From assembly GCA_964035575.1 (NCBI GenBank), contig OZ037844.1, positions 1,142,501 through 1,206,500 on the forward strand: a DNA stretch of 64,000 nt, written 5' to 3'. The notes below the pieces were generated by a model. That model had not been told where the DNA came from and searched no databases. It worked only from the letters and a program-made list of their open reading frames with translations. The stretch is from Rhynchopus sp. YZ270_cl-10 (Eukaryota > Euglenozoa > Diplonemea > Diplonemida > Diplonemidae). The position numbers and the translations under genes are program-made. Positions 24,688 through 33,508 of the stretch are shown here, one piece after another; within the stretch, counting starts at the first letter, position 1; each line of letters starts with the position of its first letter.

Positions 24688-25231
24688 TGTATAGGCTCAG
24701 CGAGGCTGGGAGCCCTTAGAGACCCTGACACCAGGGTGTCACGAGTACCCCTTTTATACGTGTTTCTTAAGGCTTCTACAGGGTTCTACAGGCAAAACAG
24801 GCGTTTTGGCCAAAAACCCGGTTTTTCAGGCAGGTGACCGGTTTTGCGGCTTGGGAAACGTGCCAGCGAGCTGTGAGAACCATGCATGGGCCACACACGG
24901 CACGAGTTGCAGCAGCCCACCGAAGGTGGGCTGCGTTTGGTAACCACACGATGCGGTTAACGCGTGTATCGCATATGCATAGCGTTGTGTGTAACGCACG
25001 TGTAGACCGTTCCGTTATCACAACCACACGAGCCAGCGAAGTGTCACAGCGGCGCAGGTGTTGCGTTAACGCGATGGCGTTAAACCCGTAGCATGCTTTC
25101 GGACAGATCGCTACGTATGCATCGGTTGCGTTGCGTTGCATGCGTTGCGTTCGTTGCATACAGATCGCTCACGACACGAGTGGGAGAAGAACGCAGACGA
25201 GAAGGCGAGGCAAGTCCTCTCGCAACACCGT

Positions 25232-25355
25232 ATGTCAGTCTCCCCCCTCACCCTCAAAAGAAGAGAACCCTCCTCTCAACATATTTTTAAATTTTATTTT
25301 GAGGGAATCCCATCCCCCGAAGCCCCCATACTATCTTTCTCCGGTGTGAACGGGG
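25232..25355 (+). pseudogene. LINE ORF1, N-terminal piece
   Basis: The ATG at 25232 opens MSVSPLTLKRREPSSQHIF and stays open for 41 residues up to the foldback insertion (through VNG). The frame continues exactly at 32315 (VFIRPARTNSNDG) once the 6952-bp element and one AACGGGG are removed. I chose this start because it is the first ATG in the LINE with this frame open. Function of ORF1 proteins in LINEs is usually RNA binding, and this piece shows no motif by itself. Confidence 0.7.
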
Positions 25356-25782
25356 CATGGCTCTAAGTCGGTAGCTGTCGACTCTGGAGTCGACTTTGTC
25401 GACCCTACCGTCAAAACAGTCGACAAGTCGACCTACCGTCGGTCGACCACCTACCGTCTACCGTCAAAAAAAAAATTTTTTTTTTCGACATCACAAAATT
25501 TTTCCCACAGAAAAAAAAATTTTTTTTTTGCACATGTCTGCACCAAAAATGCAAATAAAGCCAGAATTTTGATGTTTTGAGCATCTAGAATTTATTCCAC
25601 GGCTATTTTGTGTATAAAATACCCACCCTGTACAGTTTGTATGGGCCAGCACCTTAGCAAAAAATCGAAAAATCTCAAAAAAAAATTTTTTTTTTTCGGG
25701 AAAATTTCGACCCCTTACCTGGGTTTTTGGGCACCAAAAACTGCAAAAAAACGCAAAAATCGGGTGTTTTGACCATCTGTGG

Positions 25783-26190
25783 CAGTGCTACCAACGCGAC
25801 AAGTCGCGCGCGACTCGCGACAAACCACCCGCGACAGCGCGACAAAATGAGTTGTCGCAAAAATCGAAAATTTTTTTTTTCCATTTTGAGACACTTTTTT
25901 TTTTTTTTTTGTTAGGAAAAATCGCGTTTTTTCCGGGTACTTAGCAAAATTTTGGTCAAAAAATGATGGCTTTTGCTTACGTCGCTACTGTACCGTCTGC
26001 GATGGTTTTTTCTGGATTTTTTTTTTTGGATTTTTTTTTCCAAAATCGCCCACACCCAAAAAAAAAAAAAATTTTTTTTTTTGGTGAAAATTTTTGTGAT
26101 GTCGAAAAAAAAAAAATTTTTTGGGCGCGACAGCGCGACAAGTGGCACTTTGTCGCGCGACTAGAATCTCTTGTCGCGTTGGTAGCACTG
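25783..26190 (-). mobile_element. Foldback MITE family I, 408 bp
   Basis: Same ends as the copy at 2654 but in the other orientation. Duplication TCTGTGG at 25776-25782 and 26191-26197. The undisturbed site ATCTGTGGTTACAC is present at 29865 and 37520. Non-coding. Confidence 0.93.
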
Positions 26191-26599
26191 TCTGTGGTTA
26201 CATAAAACACACTTTTGTGTACAAGCCTACACCAATACAGTGGTTATACAAGGCGATTTTTGACGAAAAAAAAAATTTTTTTTTCGCCCAAAATTTGCCG
26301 TGGTACCTCATAAAATGGCCCAAAGAATCCAATGAAAACCTCAGATTGGGCAAATTATGAATAAAATTTTCAACTCAAATTTTCAACCAAAATACGGCTA
26401 TTTTGGTCATACCTTGTGTACTGAGGTAGCTAGAAAAAATACACCTGGGTACAAGCCTACATCAATACAGTGGTTTCCCAAAATCGGGTGTGGTACGTCA
26501 TAAAATGGAGCAAAGAATCCCATGAAAACCTCAGATTGGGCAAATTGTGAACAAAATGTTCAAGTCAAAATTTTAGCCAAAATACGGTCCATTTGGTCA

Positions 26600-26935
26600 T
26601 ACCCTGTGCCGGGTTTGCGGGACAGTACATTGCCTGTGCACTGAAAAGCGCTTAAGTTTGCGTACCCTAAGACATCAGGTAATAGGCAGAGGACACTACT
26701 CTTGATGGGGGGTCATGGCGAAACTAATGACAGGTGCATGCTAGTCACTGCGAAGATCCATCTAGGAAGCCGTCAGTTAAGTAGCGAACTGCTACCTCCA
26801 AAGGGGTGAGCTAGAGTCACACAAGGTGCGGGTTTTGGTACATAGTCTCATCATGTTGAAGAGACCAAGTGGACCAGACAGCGGTGCCCTTCCCCTTGTT
26901 GGCGTTACCAAGTTATACTGCTGATTTATGAGTAT
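26600..26935. other. Unassigned complex sequence inside the family V element
   Basis: About 330 bp of ordinary-complexity sequence with no homopolymer modules and no repeat elsewhere in the window. No ORF above 60 codons and no tRNA or 5S features. It could be a captured piece of host DNA or RNA. Confidence 0.35.
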
Positions 26936-26992
26936 TTACAACCCTCCCGCCAGGTACCCGAAGGCTCCCGGCGGGAGGGTCATATTTTCGAA

Positions 26993-27180
26993 ACCCTCCC
27001 GCCGGGTTTTTTGCTCGAGGGAGCCCTGTTGGACCACGAGGGGACCCGTGTGGGCCCGAGGGAGGCCGTGTGGGGGAACGAGGGCGAAGCCCGAGCCCCA
27101 CACGGCCTCCCGAGGGCCCACACGGGTCCCCGAGGGTCCAACAGGGCTCCCGAGAGCAAAAAACCCGGCGGGAGCGGTTT
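26993..27180. repeat. Perfect GC-rich hairpin, arms about 85 bp
   Basis: The arms start CCGCCGGGTTTTTTGCTCG and end GAGCAAAAAACCCGGCGGG. The loop is around AACGAGGGCGAAGCCCGAG. Few mismatches. Part of the foldback composite. Non-coding despite open frames. Confidence 0.8.
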
Positions 27181-27302
27181 CGAAAAGGACCCTCACAACG
27201 GAGAGCCTAAGGGGTGGCTAGGGGGGTTGTAGGACGCTTTGTTTCACGCGGGAGGGTCAAAAAAACCCTCACCGACGCTACGTAGAGTGAGAAAAACCCA
27301 AA

Positions 27303-28125
27303 AAACCTGGCGGGAGGGTCCAAAAAGCTGGCGGGAGGGTCCCCAGACCTGGCGGGAGGATCCCCAGACCTGGCGGGAGGGTCCCCAGACCTGGCGGGAG
27401 GGTCCACAGACCTGGCGGGAGGGTCCACAGACCTGGCGGGAGGGTCCCCAGACCTGGCGGGAGGGTCCCCAGACAGTGCTACCAACGCGACAAGTCGCGC
27501 GCGACTCGCGACAAACCACCCGCGACAGCGCGACAAAATGAGTTGTCGCAAAAATCGAAAATTTTTTTTTTCCATTTTGAGACACTTTTTGTTTTTTTTT
27601 TGTTAGGAAAAATCGCGTTTTTTCCGGGTACTTAGCAAAATTTTGGTCAAAAAATGATGGCTTTTGCTTACGTCGCTACTGTACCGTCTGCGATGGTTTT
27701 TTCTGGATTTTTTTTTTTGGATTTTTTTTTCCAAAATCGCCCACACCCAAAAAAAAAAATTTTTTTTTTTTTTGGTGAAAATTTTTGTGATGTCGAAAAA
27801 AAAAATTTTTTTTGGGCGCGACAGCGCGACAAGTGGCACTTTGTCGCGCGACTAGAATCTCTTGTCGCGTTGGTAGCACTGCCCCAGACCTGGCGGGAGG
27901 GTCCACAGACCTGGCGGGAGGGTCCACAGACCTGGCGGGAGGGTCCCCAGACCTGGCGGGAGGGTCCCCAGACCTGGCGGGAGGGTCCACAGACCTGGCG
28001 GGAGGGTCCCCAGACCTGGCGGGAGGGTCCACAGACCTGGCGGGAGGGTCCACAGACCTGGCGGGAGGGTCCCCAGACCTGGCGGGAGGGTCCACAGACC
28101 TGGCGGGAGGGTCCAAAAGCTGGCG
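27303..28125. repeat. 20-bp VNTR (ACCTGGCGGGAGGGTCC type)
   Basis: Tandem units of CAGACCTGGCGGGAGGGTCC with CCCC/CCAC alternation, about 20 units, interrupted by one family I MITE at 27474-27881. The same GGCGGGAGGGTC word continues in inverted form to 28215, forming foldbacks. Confidence 0.92.
27474..27881 (-). mobile_element. Foldback MITE family I, 408 bp, in the VNTR
   Basis: Duplication CCCCAGA at 27467-27473 and 27882-27888. Read on the other strand it is TCTGGGG, the same target word as the copy at 36741. The empty site is the VNTR unit itself. Nearly identical to the other five copies. Confidence 0.93.
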
Positions 28126-28275
28126 GGAGGGTCCGGACCCTCCCGCCAGGTTTACCCTCCCGCCGGGTGGGTTTGACCCTCCCGGCGGGCGTGTAAAGTA
28201 GCTGGCGGGAGGGTCTTTTTGACCCTCCCTAGGGAAACAAAGTACGTAGCGCGTTGCTTTTTCCGTGGGAAAATT

Positions 28276-28358
28276 TTTCGTGGCTGGGCGCCAAAGGGCG
28301 CAGGGCGAAAGCGTAGCGAAGCGGAGCCGCCCGTAGCCCTTTGGCGACCAGCCACGGA
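28276..28358. repeat. Hairpin around CGTGGCTGG / CCAGCCACG
   Basis: Inverted arms GTGGCTGGGCGCCAAAGGGC and GCCCTTTGGCGACCAGCCAC with a GCG-rich loop, directly left of the B element at 28362. Confidence 0.6.
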
Positions 28359-28361
28359 AAA

Positions 28362-29327
28362 TTCCTTAACACTCGGTGTTAAGGTCTTTAAGGTTGCTGA
28401 TCACCCCACCCACCCACCCCCTCTAAGGCACCCCCCCGGTCCCCCCCCCCCGGGGTGGGTTTCGGCCATTTTTTTTCAGGTCTCTAAACGTCCAAAGAGG
28501 TCAAAAAAGTGGATTCTTGGGAAGATAGGAGGTTTTTTTTAGGGTTTGCAAATGAGAAAGACCTCCAAACCCTGACAGACCCTGAAACCAGGGTGTCGCG
28601 AGTACCCCTTTTTTACACGTGTTTCTTAAGGCTTCTACAGGGTTCTACAGGCAAAACCGGTGTTTTGGCCGAAAACCCGGTTTTTCAGGCAGGTGACCGA
28701 GTTTGAGGCTTGGGAAACGTGCCAGAGCGGTGTGAGAACCATGCGTGGCGGTTTGTAACCACTCCTTGCGTTGGTTGCGTTGCCTTCGTTGCGTACATAT
28801 CGCTACGTGCACACCGGTTACGTTGTGTTGCATGCGTTGCGTTTGTTGTGTAGAGATCGTTACGTACAGAGCGCAACGTACGGAGCGGTTGCGTTGCGTT
28901 TGTTGTGTTCGGTTGGTTACGTTCGTTGCGTTCCGATCGTTACGTACACATCTGTTGCGTTGCGTTGCATCCGTTACGTTGCGTTCGTTGCATACAGATC
29001 GTTACGTACACATCGGGTACGTTGTGTTGCATGCGTTGCGTTCGTTGTGTAGAGATCGATATATACAGATCGCAACGTACGCATAGGTTGCGTTGTGTTG
29101 CACGCGTTGCATTCGTTGCATACAGAACGCAACGTACACACAGGTTGCGTTGCATCCGTTGCGTTGGTTGTGTTTGTTTCGTTACGTTCGTTGCGTTCTG
29201 ATCGTTACGTACACATAGGTTGCGTTGCGTTGCATGCGTTGGTTGCATACGGATCGTAACGAAAAGAGCGGATCCGTTTATCAACCACACCAGCCAGGAG
29301 TGTTAAGGATTGCCAAAAAAAACTAAA
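28362..29327 (-). mobile_element. Hairpin-tailed repeat family B, 966 bp, with in-window empty site
   Basis: Matches the 13933-14898 copy in length and sequence. Flanks GGAAAA and TTTCCCTAGG join to the uninterrupted text ACGGAAAATTTCCCTAGG seen at 31994 and 32172. It therefore inserted at A^T with no base duplicated. Confidence 0.9.
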
Positions 29328-29360
29328 TTTCCCTAGGAAAAAAAAAAACCAAAATTGATT

Positions 29361-31720
29361 TTGTATCCCTCAGGGTACACTTTATACCCTCCCTTACGCA
29401 AAAATTATTCCCTATAGGGTGTAAAATTTACCCACTTTATCTCCCTCCTGCTCACTTTATCTCCCCAGGGAGATAAAGTGAGCAGGAGGGAGATAAAGTG
29501 AGCAGGAGGGAGATAAAGTGAGCAGCAGGGAGATAAAGTGAGCAGGAGGGAGATAAAGTGACCAAAATTTTTTTTTTGGCAAAGACAAATTTGAGCTGAA
29601 AAAAAAATTTTTTTTGGGCTCAGATTGGCCCAAAAATGCAAAAAAACGAAAAATTTTGATGTTTTGAGCATCACATATTTATTTCCTGGCCATTTTGTGC
29701 ATAAAATACCCACCCTGTACAGTTTGTATGGGCCAGCACCTTAGCAAAAAATCGAAAAATCTCAAAAAAAAAATTTTTTTTTTCGAGAAAATTTCGACCC
29801 TTGACCTGGGTTTTTGGGCACCAAAAAATGCAAAAAAACGCAAAAATCGGGTGTTTTGACCATCTGTGGTTACACAAAACACACTTCTGTGTACAAGCGC
29901 ACACCAATACAGTGGTTATACAAGGCGATTTTTGACCAAAAAAAAAATTTTTTTTTTCGCCCAAAATTTGCCGTGGTACCTCATAAAATGGCCCAAAGAA
30001 TCCAATGAAAACCTCAGATTGGGCAAATTATGAAAAAAATTTTCAACTCAAATTTTCAACCAAAATACGGTCAAAAGTCGCCCAATAGGCTCGCTTCGCT
30101 CGCCTATTGAGCTCATTCTGTGGGTTAGGGTCCGGTTATTTTTCTCGTTTTCCCGTTTTTTTTTGAAAAATTGCCAAAAAATCAAAAATAATACCCAAAA
30201 AGTCACAAAATTCTGAAATTTTGAATTTTTCCCTGATTTTTTTCAGAAATTTCAAGAAAAATGACAAGGATTCTGGTCTACAGTAGCCTGTATAAGAGAC
30301 CCTACATAGGGCCTTATAAGCCATTTTTTTTGCTTCGGGAGGTCAAAAGTGCACCCTTTGGGATACAAAATTACATATTTACCCCCGGTGAGTTCACTTT
30401 ATCTCCCCTCGGGAGCCAATATTTCCCCTCGGGCCCTACGGGCCCTCGGGGAAATATTGGCTCCCTCGGGGGAGATAAAGTGACTCCCCGGGGGTAGAAT
30501 AAATAACTATTTTTTGCTTCGGGAGGTCAAAAGTGCACCCTTTGGGATACAATAGTTATTTATTCTACCCCCGGGGAGTCACTTTATCTCCCCCGAGGGA
30601 GCCAATATTTCCCCGAGGGCCCGTAGGGCCCGAGGGGAAATATTGGCTCCCGAGGGGAGATAAAGTGAACTCACCGGGGGTAAATATGTAATTTTGTATC
30701 CCAAAGGGTGCACTTTTGACCTCCCGAAGCAAAAAAAATGGCTTATAAGGCCTATGTAGGGTCTCTTATACAGGCTACTGTAGACCAGAATCCTTGTCAT
30801 TTTTCTTGAAATTTCTGAAAAAAATCAGGGAAAAATTCAAAATTTCAGAATTTTGTGACTTTTTGGGTATTATTTATGATTTTTTGGCAATTTTTCAAAA
30901 AAAAACGGGAAAACGAGAAAAAAAAACCGGACCCTAACCCACAGAATGAGCTCAATAGGCGAGCGAAGCGAGCCTATTGGGCGACTTTTGACCGTATTTT
31001 GGTTGAAAATTTGAGTTGAAATTTTTTTTCATAATTTGCCCAATCTGAGGTTTTCATTGGATTCTTTGGGCCATTTTATGAGGTACCACGGCAAATTTTG
31101 GGCGAAAAAAAAAATTTTTTTTTGGTCAAAAATCGCCTTGTATAGCCACTGTATTGGTGTAGGCTTGTACACAGAAGTGTGTTTTGTGTAACCACAGATG
31201 GTCAAAACACCCGATTTTTGCGTTTTTTTGCATTTTTTGGTGCCCAAAAACCCAGGTCAGGGGTCGAAATTTTCTCGAAAAAAAAATTTTTTTTTTTGAG
31301 ATTTTTCGATTTTTTGCTAAGGTGCTGGCCCATACAAACTGTACAGGGTGGATATTTTATACACAAAATGGCCAGGAAATAAATATGTGATGCTCAAAAC
31401 ATCAAAATTTTTCGTTTTTTTGCATTTTTGGGCCAATCTGAGCCCAAAAAAAATTTTTTTTTCAGCTGAAATTTGTCTTTGCCAAAAAAAAATTTTTGGT
31501 CACTTTATCTCCCTCCTGCTCACTTTATCTCCCTGCTGCTCACTTTATCTCCCTCCTGCTCACTTTATCTCCCTCCTGCTCACTTTATCTCCCTCCTGCT
31601 CACTTTATCTCCCTGGGGAGATAAAGTGAGCAGGAGGGAGATAAAGTGGGTAAATTTTACACCCTATAGGGAATAATTTTTGCGTAAGGGAGGGTATAAA
31701 GTGTACCCTGAGGGATACAA
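29361..31720. repeat. 2.36-kb near-perfect palindrome
   Basis: Arms of about 1.15 kb around a 39-bp spacer (30512-30550). The outer parts contain 20-bp CACTTTATCTCCCTCCTGCT arrays (29431-29560 and 31500-31650). The inner parts contain GGGAGATAAAGTG, CCAATATTTCCCC and the GCGAGCGAAGCGAGCC block. The arms differ by a few indels and substitutions, so this is not one sequence copied by assembly error with no drift. Confidence 0.85.
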
Positions 31721-31856
31721 AATTACATATTTACCCCCGGTGAGTTCACTTTATCTCCCCTCGGGAGCCAATATTTCCCCTCGGGCCCTACGGGCCCTCG
31801 GGGAAATATTGGCTCCCTCGGGGGAGATAAAGTGACTCCCCGGGGGTAGAATAAAT

Positions 31857-32307
31857 AACTATTTTAAAAATGTGATTTTGGCCAAGTTTTTCGGCAGGTC
31901 GACCCCCCCGTACGGTAAAACCGCCCATCTGGTCGATTCTACCGACTTAGAGCCATGGTAATAACCACCTATTTTTTGAAAATTTCGCTAAGTACACGGA
32001 AAATTTCCCTAGGAAAAAAAAAAACCAAAATTGATTTTTTAAAAATGTGATTTTGGCCAAGTTTTTCGGCAGGTCGACCCCCCCGTACGGTAAAACCGCC
32101 CATCTGGTCGATTCTACCGACTTAGAGCCATGGTAATAACCACCTATTTTTTGAAAATTTCGCTAAGTACACGGAAAATTTCCCTAGGAAAAAAAAAAAC
32201 CAAAATTGATTTTTTAAAAATGTGATTTTGGCCAAGTTTTTCGGCAGGTCGACCCCCCCGTACGGTAAAACCGCCCATCTGGTCGATTCTACCGACTTAG
32301 AGCCATG
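31857..32307. repeat. 175-bp tandem repeat, about 2.5 units
   Basis: GACCCCCCCGTACGG recurs at 31901, 32076 and 32251. Each unit ends with CTACCGACTTAGAGCCATG, the family V terminus, so the element end itself is triplicated. Only the last one borders the target duplication. Confidence 0.92.
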
Positions 32308-32314
32308 AACGGGG

Positions 32315-33508
32315 TGTTCATACGCCCCGCCCGCACCAACTCAAATGACGGACTTACGTCTGTCATTTGGCCAGAAGCGTCCTACGACGAAACGCTGGAG
32401 CACTCGGAAAGAGTACAGGGGAGGGTGGTAATGGGTAGATTAGGGGATTTCGGGATCGTTGTCCCAAAAAAAGGACGAAGTGAAGGCATGGGAAACAGTG
32501 GGAAAGGCGGAAAGGGCAGGGGAGGCAAGCTACAGGCTCACCGGCTTACCCACCACGTGCACACCCGAGGACCTAGTGTCGGCAATTTCCCAAACGGGAC
32601 GCCACATCAGAGGGAGAAGCACTCGCAGGGAAACAGCACCCGGGGGCACACACACACACACACTCCTGGTCGCAATGCATGCACAACCACCACCCCCACC
32701 CTCCTTCACATTTGGGGAGCATGTGATCGTCTGCACACCAGCGATCCATGCAAAATTCCCCCCACACAAAAAAAACACGACCTCACAGACACAAAAAGGA
32801 GGAAAGGGGAGGGGGAGAGGAAAGGGCTACCAAAGCCCAGGAGCAAAGGGTCAGGGCGGGGGCAGGGGAGGAGCAAAGAGCGGGGAAGGGGGGAAGCAGG
32901 CACACAGTGCATCCCTCCCAATGGGAGTAGGGCTCGGCCAGAATGCAACGTCCCCCAAAACGGTGGGAGGCGATGGGAACGAGAACATGGGTGGAAAGGG
33001 AAGCGGGAAGGGGAACAAGGGAGGCAAGGGAAAGGGGAGCGTACCAGCGACCGGACCCTCAGTTTGGGACGCGAGGTTTTCCGATTTGGAAAAGAGAGTG
33101 GAAGCTCTCTCTACAAATCAGGAAAACCTCGCGTCACAATTGAGGGTGGGCTTAGCCGAAGGCTTCGAACAAATCAGCCAAGGGTTATCGCTAAGCCTAG
33201 AAAAGCTCCTCCCCAAGAGCACAAGACCCGGAAAGAAAGGCGGTGCAAAACTAAGTGTCGACACCAACATCGGCACAGAAGACGACGAAGAAATGACAGA
33301 AGGCAAAACGCCTTCGTCAAAGACACCGCTACCGTCTGGATCCCCCAGGAAAACGCCCAAAGGGAAAAGGGCGAGGGTGGGAGAGGAGCACGGGCGGAAC
33401 ACGTCCGCCAAGACTGGGGACAGCTCCCCCACAGCCCGGACGATACCGGGGGGGATAACGGTGCGGTCGCCGCGGTCCAGCAACAAGGGGATCAAACTCG
33501 TCGTGTAG
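32315..33508 (+). pseudogene. LINE ORF1, main part
   Basis: The frame from 32315 reads VFIRPARTNSNDGLTSVIW...GDFGIVVPKK, then shifts by one base at an A7 tract (32466-32472) and continues as DEVKAWETVGKAERAGEAS, YRLTGLPTTCTPEDLVSAI, a Gly/Lys/Arg-rich middle and a coiled segment (FSDLEKRVEALSTNQENLA), ending at TAG 33506-33508. The YRLTGLP...TLLVAM spacing hints at an RRM-like fold. The basic middle suits RNA binding. The one-base shift may be a mutation, a sequencing error in a homopolymer, or slippage. Confidence 0.7.
33450..33456 (+). promoter_or_regulatory. Candidate -1 ribosomal frameshift site (G7)
   Basis: Near the end of ORF1 the frame reads CCG GGG GGG ATA, which is X-XXY-YYZ with all G. 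Slipping back one base enters the ORF2 frame (DNGAVAAVQQQ), which stays open through the linker, 2A and endonuclease. No ATG lies in the ORF2 frame between here and the 2A motif. Position approximate by one or two bases. Inference. Confidence 0.4.

Larger units (their letters stand above)
25356..32307. mobile_element. Foldback element family V (CATGGCTCTAAG ends), 6.95 kb composite
   Basis: Ends CATGGCTCTAAGTCGG, and a perfect 7-bp duplication AACGGGG (25349-25355 and 32308-32314), inside LINE ORF1. The interior holds a family I MITE, two GC-rich hairpins, a 20-bp VNTR with another MITE, a complete B element, a 2.4-kb palindrome and a 175-bp tandem repeat at its right end. No transposase gene is visible, so it moved with help from elsewhere. 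Its size comes from accumulated insertions and palindrome growth. Confidence 0.88.

Noticed and set aside
26880-26935. CTGATTTATGAG as a hammerhead ribozyme core
   Set aside because: The conserved CTGATGA and GAAA boxes are not both present.
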